NCBI GenBank assembly: GCA_016931085.1
Contig: JAFGFO010000365.1
Coordinates: 1 to 21,464, forward strand
Length of the DNA: 21,464 bases
DNA from: Thermoflexales bacterium
Lineage (GTDB): Bacteria > Chloroflexota > Anaerolineae > Fen-1058
Reading direction: 5' to 3'
Below the pieces are notes generated by a model, which was not told the origin of the DNA, searched no databases, and was given only the letters and a program-made list of their open reading frames with translations. Positions 7,944 to 16,776 of the stretch are shown in pieces. The translations under genes and the position numbers were made by a program. Position 1 is the stretch's first letter. Each line of letters starts with the position of its first letter.

Positions 7944-9085
7944 AAACGAATCACGCTCGACCCAAGCGAATCAGCCGGCGCGATTTCCTCAAGCTGGCAG
8001 CCGCCGGCGCCACTGGCATGGTGAGCGCGTGTGCCCCTAAACCCGCCGACGAGGGAGCAAGCACGCGGGTTGCCCCTACGATCGCGCCCGTCCCGACGGC
8101 CACCTCGCCCGCACGGGTGGCCATCGCGCAGGCTGGCAGCTACGATCGGGGCCTGGTGCGCCAACAGGTCCAGGCGATGCTGGATGGCCTGGGCGGGCTG
8201 GGCGACGTGGTCCGGCCTGGAGCGCGCGTGGCCATCAAGATCAACCTGACCGGCGGGAGCGGCCAAGCTCCCATTGGCGGCCTTCCTCACGTCGAAAGTT
8301 ACTTTACCCACCCGGAGCTCGTGCGCGCCTTGGGTGAGCTACTGCGCGACGCGGGCGCCGGCGAGATCAGCATCGTCGAGGCCGTGTACGGAAAGGTCTT
8401 TCAAGAGTCGGGCTTTGAAGCGATCGCCAAGACGATCGACGCCAGGCTGGTCGACCTGAACCGGACCGCGCCCTACCGCGATTTTGCCACGGCGCCGGTG
8501 GGAGATAACTGGCTCATTTACCCCGACTTTATCTTTAACCACATCTTGCAGGAAATCGACGTCTTTATCTCGGTGTCCAAAATGAAATGTCACTGGTGGT
8601 GCGGCGTGACCCACTCGATGAAAAACCTGGTCGGGCTGGTGCCGCAAGCCAAGTACCAGGCTCGCCCCGAGGACAGCTATCGCACGGCCCTGCACGGGCC
8701 TGAAGACCAGACCCCGGCCCGACTGCCGCGGGTGATCGTCGACCTCAACCGGGCGCGCCCCATCCACCTGGCCCTCATCGACGGCATCAAGACCGTAGAG
8801 GCTGGTGAAGGCCCCTGGATCGTGGGCGTCGCGCCCGTGTCGCCCGGCGTGCTGCTGGCCAGCAAATCCGCCCTGGCAGCCGACGTGGTGGCCACGGCGG
8901 TCATGGGCTTTGACCCGGAGGCGGCCCCCCTCACGTCGCCGTTCCTGCGCGGCCACAATCACTTGAGCCTGGCCGGCGAAGCGGGGCTGGGGCCCCATCG
9001 CCTGGCGGACATCCACATCGTGGGCGCGTCAGTGGACGACGTGCGCTGCCCCTTCAGGCCGTGCGACGGGCGGAACCTGGCGTGA
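7940..9085 (+). CDS. Tat-exported DUF362 lipoprotein
   Basis: This is a 381-residue DUF362 family protein. Residues 12-18, SRRDFLK, are a twin-arginine signal. A hydrophobic stretch then runs to VSAC, a lipobox with Cys31, so the product should be exported folded and lipid-anchored outside the membrane. A Pro/Thr/Ala linker follows, then the DUF362 body: GARVAIKINLTGG, GELLRDAGAGEISIVEA, and the hallmark K-x-H and KN-x-x-G elements within KMKCHWWCGVTHSMKNLVGL. Unlike some family members it has no ferredoxin-type CxxCxxC cluster. Shine-Dalgarno GAGGAA lies at 7927-7932 inside the preceding gene, and the start overlaps the methyltransferase stop by 4 nt. The biochemical function of DUF362 is not established to my knowledge; a redox or cofactor-binding role is conjecture from the Tat signal. 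Confidence 0.85.
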   Translation: MKTNHARPKRISRRDFLKLAAAGATGMVSACAPKPADEGASTRVAPTIAPVPTATSPARVAIAQAGSYDRGLVRQQVQAMLDGLGGLGDVVRPGARVAIKINLTGGSGQAPIGGLPHVESYFTHPELVRALGELLRDAGAGEISIVEAVYGKVFQESGFEAIAKTIDARLVDLNRTAPYRDFATAPVGDNWLIYPDFIFNHILQEIDVFISVSKMKCHWWCGVTHSMKNLVGLVPQAKYQARPEDSYRTALHGPEDQTPARLPRVIVDLNRARPIHLALIDGIKTVEAGEGPWIVGVAPVSPGVLLASKSALAADVVATAVMGFDPEAAPLTSPFLRGHNHLSLAGEAGLGPHRLADIHIVGASVDDVRCPFRPCDGRNLA

Positions 9086-9175
9086 AGAGTGTTTCAGCTT
9101 CGAGCTTTCCAAGGAACACCGGACCTGCGATCTTCGTCCTTAGGGGAGATGTAATGCCAGCCAGACACACACTTG

Positions 9176-9184
9176 TGGTATAAT
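9176..9184 (+). promoter_or_regulatory. Extended -10 promoter of the macroglobulin gene
   Basis: TGG directly before TATAAT (9179-9184) gives a TGnTATAAT extended -10. No -35 hexamer stands out, which is common for extended -10 promoters. Transcription would begin near 9191, 34 nt before the ATG. Confidence 0.5.
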
Positions 9185-9224
9185 TAAGCAAGTTTCCGTT
9201 CAGTTCGAGTCTGAGGAGTGTACT

Positions 9225-12200
9225 ATGTTTTCACCTCGTCTATCCAAAATCGTGCTCGTCGTGATTGTCTTGAGCATCGCCGCACTGGCGTGCAACGTCC
9301 CGTCGCCCACGCCGACCGCCACACCCACGCCGGCCGCCACAGCCACGCCCGTGCCGCTCAACCTGCCGCCCGTGCTGCTGGAACGCACGCCGGAGCGGGG
9401 CGAAGAACAGGGGACCGATGCCCCCATCACGCTGGTCTTTAACCAGGCCATGGAGCCCACGTCGGTCGAGGCTGCCTTCAAGCTCGCCCCACCCGTCCAG
9501 GGCAAGTTCCAATGGGAGGATGACAAAACGCTGAATTTCGTGCCGGCCGGCGAGGGCTTTGCGCACGACGAGAGCTACCAGGTCACGCTTGACACGAGCG
9601 CGCGCGGCAAAAACGGCCTGGCGTTGAACAACCCGGTCAGTTTCCGCTTCAACGCCGTGGGCTTTTTGCAAGTCAGCCAGGTGCTGCCAGCTCCAGACAC
9701 CCTCGACGTGAACCCCGACAGCTCGATCACGGTGATGTTCAACCGGCCGGTGGTGCCGTTGACGACGCTGGCCGGCCAGGAGGGGCTGCCGCAGCCGTTG
9801 GAACTCGAGCCGGCGGCCGCCGGCCGGGGCGAGTGGCTGAACACGTCGATTTACGTCTTTCACCCCGAGGCGTTGGTGCCCGGCGCCACGTATACGGCCC
9901 GCATCAGGACCGGCCTGGCCGATACAGCCGGCGCAACGCTGGAAGAGGACTACATCTGGACGTTCAGCGTGATGCCGCCGCAGGTCGTGTTCACCGATCC
10001 ACCCGACAGGCAGGATTTCGTCGGGTTGAGGGTGCCGATCAGCGTCACGTTCAACCAGGCGATGGACACCACCAGTGCCGAAGCGGCCTTTGGGCTGTAC
10101 GTGGGGCAAGAGGCGGCCGGGAACAGCCTGCCCGGCAAGTTCCAGTGGAATGCCGAGACCAACACGCTGGGCTTTAGGCCGGCCCGCCCGCTGGCCCTGG
10201 GGACGCGCTACACGGCCGCGCTGTTGGCCGGCGCCAAAGCCGCCAACGGCCAAGCCGGGACGCGCAGCGACTATACATGGACATTTGATACGGTGCCGGC
10301 CCTGCGCCTGCTGCGCACCGAGCCGGCCGACGGCGATCAGAATGCCGACGTGTACGGGCCAATCCAGCTTATCTTTTCCGCGCCGGCCAACGTCGATACG
10401 ATCATGCCCAACCTGCGCATCGCGCCCGAGCCCAAGGCGCGCGACGTGTACACCTATTTCAACTATTACGATCGCTCCTTCGTCGTTTCTTTTCCGCGCC
10501 AGCCCTCGACCGATTACGTCGTCACGCTAGGGGCCGGCGTCGCCGATCCTTACGGAAACCGCCTGGGCAGCCAGACCGTCGTGCGCTTCCGGACCAGGGC
10601 CCTGGACGCGATGGCCTATTTCAACACGCCGGGGCAAATGGGGACCTACAACGCCTACACAGCCACGTCCCTGTACGCCGTCTACCGCAACGTGCAGACG
10701 ATGGACTTGGGGCTGTACCGCATGCCGCTGGACGACTTTGGGCGGCTGGCCGGCCAGGACGGCTGGGATTTTTGGGACACGTATCGCCCCTCCGAGCTGA
10801 ACCTGGTGCGGCGCTGGACGGCCGAGGCGGCGCCGGACGTGGCGCTGAACGAGATGGCCTATCTCAAGACCTACCTGGCTCCCACCGAGGATGGCGCCCC
10901 ATTTCCTAATGGCGGAAGCTCTCTGCCGCCCGGCATCTATTACCTGGAGATCACGTCTCCCCAAGTCCGGCAGCGCGATTACATGGGGACTTCGCGCCAC
11001 GTCTTGATCGTGGGCAGCGCCAACGTCGTGCTCAAGGCCGCCGAACGCGAGGCGCTGGCCTGGGTGACCGATCTCAACACGGGCCAGCCCATGCCGAACA
11101 TGCCGCTCACACTCTACGACGAGAACTTTAGGATATTTGCTTCTGGCCAAACCGCAGAAGACGGCACGTTCTCTACGCAGTGGGACGAGCCGCGCGACGC
11201 TTGGGAGACGATGTATGCCGTGGTGGGCGAACCCTTCGTCGAGCTGTACGAAAGCCGGGGATCGGGCGCCTTTGGCGTGGCCGCTAACCAGTGGAGCGAC
11301 GGCATCAGCCCGTGGGATTTTGGCATCGACACCCGCTTTTACAACGAACCGTACCAGGTCTACTTCCAGACCGACAAACCCATTTACCGGCCAGGGCAGA
11401 CAGTGTACTTTAAAGCCATCGTGCGCAGCGACGACGACGCGCGTTATCGTCTTCCCGACGAGGGCGGAGGGCTGTACCTGTCCGCCACGGACAGCGAGGG
11501 CAAGGAAGTCTTTACCGACACCGTCAGCCTGAACGCGTTCGGCACCTTCAACGGCCAGCTCACGCTCGACGCGGAAGCGCCGCTGGGCTATTACAATATC
11601 TCGGTGTGGCTGCCCGATCCCTTTAGCAAGGCGATGGGCAAAGCCAGCGGCGTGGCAAGCACCAGGCAACTGGCCAGCATGCCCTACGGGCGGCAATACA
11701 GCGTCAGCTTTTTCGTGGCCGAGTACCGCCGGCCCGAGTTCCAGGTGTCCGTCACCGCCGACAAAGCGGCCTACGTGCAAGGCGACAAGATCAACGTGGC
11801 CGTGCAAGCCGAGTATTTCTTCGGCGGCGCGCTGTCCGGCGCCCAGGTGGAATGGCAAGTCTTGTCTTCACGCCGTTGGTTCGATTACCAGGGGCAGGGT
11901 TGGTACGACTGGACGGACGACGACGCCTACGGCGAGCGCTATTACGGTGGGCAGGAAGTGATCGCCTCCGGCAGCGGCCAGACCGACGCACAGGGCCGCC
12001 TGCTGATCCCCCTCCAGGCCGACCTGGGCAAGCGCAACTATAGCCAGGATTGGACGGTCGACGTGAGCGTGACCGACGTCAACGACCAGGTGGTGTCGGG
12101 CCGCACGAGCGTGCCGGTCCACCAGGGGCAGTTCTACATCGGCCTGGCGCCAGAACGCTACGTGGGCAGCGCCGGCGAGCGGCAAAACGTCAATGTCCTC

Positions 12201-15200
12201 AGCGTCGACTGGGACAGCCGCGCGTATGGACAGGCTAATTTGAGCGTGACGTTTTATCAGCGCGAGTGGTTCAGCGTCAAGGAAGAGTCCGATTACGGGC
12301 CGGTGTGGACGACGTCGTACAGCGACACGGCCGTGTTTGCCCAGTCCGTGACGACCAACGAGGCCGGCCAGGCCCAGGCTTACTTTACGCCAGAGCAGGG
12401 CGGGACCTACCGCATCGTCGCCACCGGCCTGGATTCAGCCGGCAACGAGGTGCGCAGCGCTACCTACCTGTGGGTCAGCAGCCGCGCCTACGTCTCCTGG
12501 CGGCAAGAGAACAACGACCGCATCGAGCTGGTGGCCGACAAGCGCTCGTACCGCCCAGGGGAGACGGCCAGAATCCTCATCCCCTCGCCATTCCAGGGCC
12601 AGGTCAAGGCGCTGGTCACCGTCGAGCGCGGGCGCATCCTCGGCCACCAGGTGATCACGCTCCAAAGCAATTCGGAGACGCTCGACCTGCCCATCACGGC
12701 CGACATGGCGCCCAACGCCTACGTGTCGGTGGTGCTCGTCAAAGGCGTCGACGAGACCACCCCCGTGGCGGCGTTCAAGCTCGGCTACGCATCGTTCGAG
12801 GTCTCGCCCGAGCAGCAAGAGATCCAATTGACCGTCAGCTCCGATCGCTCCCGCTACAGCCCGAATGACGAGGTCGTCTACACCATCCGGGCGACGGACT
12901 ATGCCGGCCAGCCGGTCCAGGCCGAGCTGGCGCTGGCTTTGGTCGATCTGTCGGTCCTCAGCCTGGCCGACTCGAACAGCCCGCCGATCGTGCAGAGCTT
13001 TTACGGCCAGCGCGGGCTGGGCGTGCGCACCGGCAGCGGCCTGGTCTTGTCGGTGGATCGCCTGAACGTCAAGTTGGCGACCGAGATCAAGGGTGGGGGC
13101 GGCGGCGCCATGGAAGCCGCCAGGGACATCCGGGGCGATTTCCGCGACACGGCCTACTGGAACGCCGTCGTGGCGACCGACCAGGCCGGCCAGGCGACGG
13201 TGAGCGCCAAGTTACCCGACAACCTGACCACCTGGCGGCTGACGGCGAAGGGGGTGACGGCCGAAACGCTGGTGGGCGAAACGACCCACGACGTGGTCAG
13301 CACCAAGGATCTCTTGGTGCGCCCGGTCACGCCACGCTTCTTCGTCGTGGGCGATAAGGTAACATTGGCGGCCGTCGTTCACAACAACACCCCGTCGCCA
13401 CTCGATGTAGAGGTGAGGTTGGATGCGCAAGGCGTACAGTTGGAGGGCCAGCCGGCCCAGGTCGCGTCGATCAAGGCTGGCGACAAGGTCCGCGTCGAGT
13501 GGCCGGTCGTCGTGCAAGACACAAATGCCGCCAACCTGGTCTTTTCCGCCCGCGGCGGTGGGCTTTCAGACGCCAGCAAGCCGACCGCCGGCCTTCCACC
13601 CGACCAACGCCTGCCGGTCTACAAGTACAGTACCCCAGAGGTGGTGGCCACAGCCGGCACGCTGGCCGAAGCCGGCGAAAGGCTGGAAGTCATCGCCCTG
13701 TCGCCTCGCATGGCGGGGGACAGCGAGCTGACGGTACAGCTCGAGCCGTCGCTGGCGGCCGGCATGACGGAAGGGCTGACGTGGCTGGAAAACTATCCCT
13801 ACCAGTGCACCGAGCAGACCGTCAGCCGCTTTTTGCCGAACGCCATGAGCTATCGCGCGCTCAAAAAGCTTGGCCTGGCCGATCCCCAATTGGAGACCAG
13901 GCTCAAGGAGCAGGTCTCCGTCGGCCTGCAGCGGCTGTACGCCCAGGTGCACGTCGACGGCGGATGGGGTTGGTGGGTCAACAGCGACAGCAATGCCACG
14001 ACCACCGCCTGGGTGGTGTTCGGGCTGGCCAAGGTGCGCGAGGCCGGTTTTGCGGTGGACGAGGCCGTGCTGGCCAACGGCGCGAGTTTCTTGCAGGGCC
14101 AACTGGTCGCGCCGTCGCAGCTCAAGACGGCTCCCCAGGCTAACATGCAGGCCTGGATGCTGTACGTGCTGGCCGAAGCCGGGCAAGCCGACGCGGGCCG
14201 CATGGTGGCGCTCTACGACGGCAAGCGTGATTTGCTCAGTTCCTATGGCAAGGCCTACCTGGCCCTGGCGCTGCACCTGGCTCAGCCGGAAGAGACGAGC
14301 CGCCTGAACGCGCTGCTGAGCGACCTCAACAACGCCGCCATCGCCAGCGCCACGGGCATGCACTGGGAGGAAGACGAGCGCGACTGGTGGGCATGGAACA
14401 CCGACACGCGCTCGACAGCCATCATCCTGGATGCCCTGGCGCGCCTCGACAAGGATAACGCCCTGGCGCCCAACGTGGTGCGCTGGCTGATGACGGCCCG
14501 CACGGCCGGGCGTTGGGAAACCACCCAGGAGACAGCCTGGGCCCTCATCGCGCTGACAGATTGGATGGAGGCTAGCGGCGAGCTAAAAGCCAATTACGTG
14601 TGGCGTCTGTTACTCAACAACACCGTGCTTGGCGACGGGCAAATCACGCCGGACAAGGTGCGCGACACCATCACCGTCCGCAAGGCGGTGGCCGAGCTGC
14701 TGCGCGAGCAGGGCAACGCCCTCGTCATCGGCCGCAGCGGCGGAGAGGGACGGCTGTATTACTCGGCCCATCTGAGGACCTACGTGCCGGTCGAAGAGGT
14801 GCGGGCGGTGAATCGCGGCCTGGCCATCACGCGGCAATACATCCGCGCCGACGACCCGTGCCTGGCCGACTCGAAAAAGACCTGCACGCCGGTCACAAGC
14901 GCCCGGGTAGGCGATGTGCTCCAGGTGCGCCTGACCATCGTCGCGCCCAACGACCTGTACTATGCCGTGATCGAAGACCCGCTGCCAGCCGGCACAGAGG
15001 CGGTCGACACGAGCTTGAAGACGACGTCGCAGGCGGCCGAAGAGCCGGGACTGGAAGCTGGCGCGGGCGAAAGGAACTGGTACGAGTGGGGCTGGTGGTG
15101 GTTTTCGCACACCGAGCTGCGCGACGAAAAGGTGGCGCTGTTCGCCAGCTACTTGCCGCGCGGCACCTACCAGTACACCTACCAGGTGCGGGCCAGCGTG

Positions 15201-15296
15201 GCCGGCGAGTTTCGCGTGCTGCCGGCCACCGGTCAGGAATTCTATTTCCCGGAGGTGTTTGGCCGCAGCGACGGGGCAATTATGACGATCGATTGA
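9225..15296 (+). CDS. Alpha-2-macroglobulin family surface lipoprotein with intact thioester
   Basis: This 2023-residue protease-trap family protein is longer than the roughly 1650 residues of the E. coli homologue. Residues 1-23 are a lipoprotein signal ending ALAC (Cys23), then a Thr/Pro linker (PTPTATPTPAATATP). Four Ig-like Big_5/SbsA-type domains follow at about 47-145, 146-250, 251-358 and 359-460 (ITLVFNQAM, ITVMFNRPV, ISVTFNQAM, IQLIFSAPA). MG domains include VYFQTDKPIYRPGQTVYFKA near 708 and EYRRPEF near 832. A bait-region-like domain spans about 1085-1215, and the A2M core (AYWNAVVATDQAGQATV) lies near 1310. The thioester domain carries CTEQ with Cys1528 and Gln1531. Known members covalently trap attacking proteases. 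Shine-Dalgarno TGAGGAG is at 9212-9218. The penicillin-binding protein gene often paired with it is absent from this window. Confidence 0.92.
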   Translation: MFSPRLSKIVLVVIVLSIAALACNVPSPTPTATPTPAATATPVPLNLPPVLLERTPERGEEQGTDAPITLVFNQAMEPTSVEAAFKLAPPVQGKFQWEDDKTLNFVPAGEGFAHDESYQVTLDTSARGKNGLALNNPVSFRFNAVGFLQVSQVLPAPDTLDVNPDSSITVMFNRPVVPLTTLAGQEGLPQPLELEPAAAGRGEWLNTSIYVFHPEALVPGATYTARIRTGLADTAGATLEEDYIWTFSVMPPQVVFTDPPDRQDFVGLRVPISVTFNQAMDTTSAEAAFGLYVGQEAAGNSLPGKFQWNAETNTLGFRPARPLALGTRYTAALLAGAKAANGQAGTRSDYTWTFDTVPALRLLRTEPADGDQNADVYGPIQLIFSAPANVDTIMPNLRIAPEPKARDVYTYFNYYDRSFVVSFPRQPSTDYVVTLGAGVADPYGNRLGSQTVVRFRTRALDAMAYFNTPGQMGTYNAYTATSLYAVYRNVQTMDLGLYRMPLDDFGRLAGQDGWDFWDTYRPSELNLVRRWTAEAAPDVALNEMAYLKTYLAPTEDGAPFPNGGSSLPPGIYYLEITSPQVRQRDYMGTSRHVLIVGSANVVLKAAEREALAWVTDLNTGQPMPNMPLTLYDENFRIFASGQTAEDGTFSTQWDEPRDAWETMYAVVGEPFVELYESRGSGAFGVAANQWSDGISPWDFGIDTRFYNEPYQVYFQTDKPIYRPGQTVYFKAIVRSDDDARYRLPDEGGGLYLSATDSEGKEVFTDTVSLNAFGTFNGQLTLDAEAPLGYYNISVWLPDPFSKAMGKASGVASTRQLASMPYGRQYSVSFFVAEYRRPEFQVSVTADKAAYVQGDKINVAVQAEYFFGGALSGAQVEWQVLSSRRWFDYQGQGWYDWTDDDAYGERYYGGQEVIASGSGQTDAQGRLLIPLQADLGKRNYSQDWTVDVSVTDVNDQVVSGRTSVPVHQGQFYIGLAPERYVGSAGERQNVNVLSVDWDSRAYGQANLSVTFYQREWFSVKEESDYGPVWTTSYSDTAVFAQSVTTNEAGQAQAYFTPEQGGTYRIVATGLDSAGNEVRSATYLWVSSRAYVSWRQENNDRIELVADKRSYRPGETARILIPSPFQGQVKALVTVERGRILGHQVITLQSNSETLDLPITADMAPNAYVSVVLVKGVDETTPVAAFKLGYASFEVSPEQQEIQLTVSSDRSRYSPNDEVVYTIRATDYAGQPVQAELALALVDLSVLSLADSNSPPIVQSFYGQRGLGVRTGSGLVLSVDRLNVKLATEIKGGGGGAMEAARDIRGDFRDTAYWNAVVATDQAGQATVSAKLPDNLTTWRLTAKGVTAETLVGETTHDVVSTKDLLVRPVTPRFFVVGDKVTLAAVVHNNTPSPLDVEVRLDAQGVQLEGQPAQVASIKAGDKVRVEWPVVVQDTNAANLVFSARGGGLSDASKPTAGLPPDQRLPVYKYSTPEVVATAGTLAEAGERLEVIALSPRMAGDSELTVQLEPSLAAGMTEGLTWLENYPYQCTEQTVSRFLPNAMSYRALKKLGLADPQLETRLKEQVSVGLQRLYAQVHVDGGWGWWVNSDSNATTTAWVVFGLAKVREAGFAVDEAVLANGASFLQGQLVAPSQLKTAPQANMQAWMLYVLAEAGQADAGRMVALYDGKRDLLSSYGKAYLALALHLAQPEETSRLNALLSDLNNAAIASATGMHWEEDERDWWAWNTDTRSTAIILDALARLDKDNALAPNVVRWLMTARTAGRWETTQETAWALIALTDWMEASGELKANYVWRLLLNNTVLGDGQITPDKVRDTITVRKAVAELLREQGNALVIGRSGGEGRLYYSAHLRTYVPVEEVRAVNRGLAITRQYIRADDPCLADSKKTCTPVTSARVGDVLQVRLTIVAPNDLYYAVIEDPLPAGTEAVDTSLKTTSQAAEEPGLEAGAGERNWYEWGWWWFSHTELRDEKVALFASYLPRGTYQYTYQVRASVAGEFRVLPATGQEFYFPEVFGRSDGAIMTID

Positions 15297-15308
15297 AAAG
15301 CAATAGGC

Positions 15309-15314
15309 AGGAGG
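15309..15314 (+). promoter_or_regulatory. Shine-Dalgarno deciding the hicB start
   Basis: AGGAGG lies 6 nt before TTG at 15321, the optimal distance. It is 18 nt before the in-frame ATG at 15333, which is too far. This favours the TTG start. Confidence 0.6.
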
Positions 15315-15320
15315 CAAGCA

Positions 15321-15539
15321 TTGGAGACGAAAATGCGACAGGTAGTCATCTATCCTGGCGAAGATGGGTACTGGGTGGCCGAATGCCCCAGCCTGCCAGG
15401 CTGCATCAGCCAAGGAGAAACAAAACCGGCTGCTATTGCAAATATCAGGGAAGCCATCGAAGGTTATATTGCCGCGCTAGAAGAAGATGGCCTGGCTATT
15501 CCTGAGGAGCAATTTGACACCTTGCTGGTGGCCGTATGA
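15321..15539 (+). CDS. hicB: HicB-like antitoxin
   Basis: This 72-residue HicB-type antitoxin would neutralise the HicA ribonuclease encoded next. The conserved core is YPGEDGYWVAECPSLPGC, then ISQGETKPAAIANIREAIEG and a C-terminal LEEDGLAIPEE, which matches the partly degraded RNase-H-like fold of the family. Unlike longer HicB proteins it has no C-terminal ribbon-helix-helix or helix-turn-helix domain, so autorepression by this protein alone is doubtful. The TTG start is favoured by AGGAGG 6 nt upstream; the ATG at 15333 is the alternative and would remove four residues. It begins 24 nt after the macroglobulin stop with no promoter or terminator seen between, so read-through transcription from that gene is likely. 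Its stop overlaps the hicA start as ATGA. GC content falls visibly here, consistent with transfer. Confidence 0.85.
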   Translation: METKMRQVVIYPGEDGYWVAECPSLPGCISQGETKPAAIANIREAIEGYIAALEEDGLAIPEEQFDTLLVAV

Positions 15540-15757
15540 GCAAGTTGCCAAGCATCTCTGGCTGCGAGTGTGTCAAGGCATTGGAAAGAGCGGGATTTTA
15601 CTTCAAGCGGCAGCAGGGTAGTCATGTGATCCTGCGGCGTGATAATCCGTTTGCCCAATTCGTTGTGCCTGATCACAACGAATTGGATCGAGGAACCCTG
15701 CGCGCTATACTCAGGCAAGCGGGTCTTGGGGTAGACGAGTTTGTCGAGTTGCTATAA
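15536..15757 (+). CDS. hicA: HicA-like mRNA interferase toxin
   Basis: This 73-residue HicA toxin of the dsRBD-like fold cleaves mRNA when free of HicB. It begins KLPSISGCECVKALERAGF, and the catalytic histidine is His30 in the GSHVILRR motif. The family's C-terminal block is intact (HNELDRGTLRAILRQAGL, then VDEFVELL). It is full length and looks functional. The start overlaps the hicB stop (ATGA), the usual arrangement for translational coupling, with antitoxin first. The coding sequence contains a perfect 13-bp inverted repeat (15655-15686). It is convergent with holA, which ends 26 nt away, and no terminator is visible between them. Confidence 0.9.
   Translation: MSKLPSISGCECVKALERAGFYFKRQQGSHVILRRDNPFAQFVVPDHNELDRGTLRAILRQAGLGVDEFVELL
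15655..15686. repeat. Perfect 13-bp inverted repeat inside hicA
   Basis: CCAATTCGTTGTG (15655-15667) and CACAACGAATTGG (15674-15686) are exact reverse complements separated by CCTGAT. The repeat covers the codons for the segment FVVPDHNELD and could form a hairpin in the hicA mRNA. Confidence 0.8.
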
Positions 15758-15783
15758 AAGAACGTGGGGTGGCTGAATGGAAG

Positions 15784-16776
15784 CTAGCGGGCATTCAAGC
15801 CGGCCACCAGCACGTCCAGGGCGGTGCTGTCTTCGATCTGCCCGCGCTTGATGGCCACGTCCATCTCTTGCAGCGAGCGATAGATGCTCTCCATTTGGCC
15901 CATGGTAAAAGCGCGGGCCTGCTCGCCCAGCTTTTTGGCCACGAAAGGGTGGATGTGGAGTTGGGCAGCCGCCTCGTCGCCGGTGACGTTTTCCTCCGCC
16001 AATTCCTTGAGCAGGATCAGCAGCCGGAACTGGCGAATCACCATGCTAAACAGCAGCAGCGGGGCTTCACCGGCGTCCAGCAGGCGGTGCAGCTCGCCGG
16101 CGGCGGCCTGGCCATTCCCCTGCGCCAGCGCGTCGACCATGGCAAACACGTTGCCCTCCTTCACGTCGTGAACCAAAGCTCTGACGTCGCCGGCCGTCAC
16201 CGGGCGCGACCAGTTGACGTAGGCCAGCAATTTCTGAATGTCCTGGTCCAGCCCCCGCAGGTCGCCGCTGGAGAACTCGACCAACAGCGAGGCCGCCGGC
16301 GCTTCGATCTGGCCGCCGTGGGCTTGGGCTCGCTTCACCACCCAGCGCGCAAGCTGCTGCCCCTGGGGCAGCTTGAACTCGTGCACACAGCGTTTGTCGA
16401 TGGAGAGGGCCAGCTTGACCACAGGGTGGTTGGCCTTCAGCGTACACGCTTCCACCAGGACCAGGCGCGTGCTTTCCGGCAGACGCGGCAAATAAGCCAA
16501 CAGCTCGTCCGTCACAGCCTGTGGAGCCGCGTTATCGCCCTTCTTGCCGGCCCGCCCACCCAGCCGGCTCAACAGTCCCTCGACAATGACCAGGCGCTTG
16601 TCGGCCAGGAAGGGGATGGCGTCGCAGGCGTGGTGCAGCTCGCCCATGCTCAACTTCCGGCCATCGAGCACGGTGATGTTCAAATCACCCAGCGCGGGAT
16701 CGCCAAGCTTGGCCTTGAAGGCCGCGATTTGCTCGCTGCGGGTCAGTTCGTCTTCGCCGTGAAAGATGTAGAACAT
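15784..16776 (-). CDS. holA: DNA polymerase III subunit delta
   Basis: This is a 330-residue delta subunit of the clamp loader, which opens the beta sliding clamp. The N-terminus MFYIFHGEDELTRSEQ is typical, followed by FLADKRLVIVEGL. The central AAA-like domain lacks a working Walker A motif, as expected for delta. The C-terminal helical collar ends SIYRSLQEMDVAIKRGQI, matching the family. Length is normal. No Shine-Dalgarno is visible; the start codon itself lies in the first unit of a 7-bp repeat array that fills the upstream gap. The next gene upstream on this strand (DUF6391) ends 37 nt before it, so co-transcription is possible. The 3' end faces hicA. Confidence in the family is high. 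Confidence 0.93.
   Translation of the reverse strand: MFYIFHGEDELTRSEQIAAFKAKLGDPALGDLNITVLDGRKLSMGELHHACDAIPFLADKRLVIVEGLLSRLGGRAGKKGDNAAPQAVTDELLAYLPRLPESTRLVLVEACTLKANHPVVKLALSIDKRCVHEFKLPQGQQLARWVVKRAQAHGGQIEAPAASLLVEFSSGDLRGLDQDIQKLLAYVNWSRPVTAGDVRALVHDVKEGNVFAMVDALAQGNGQAAAGELHRLLDAGEAPLLLFSMVIRQFRLLILLKELAEENVTGDEAAAQLHIHPFVAKKLGEQARAFTMGQMESIYRSLQEMDVAIKRGQIEDSTALDVLVAGLNAR

Noticed and set aside
9240..10253. Long minus-strand frame opposite the macroglobulin gene
   Set aside because: It is a shadow of the + strand coding frame, Arg/Gly/His-rich with no motif. The same holds for minus-strand frames at 10527-11858 and 13566-14363.
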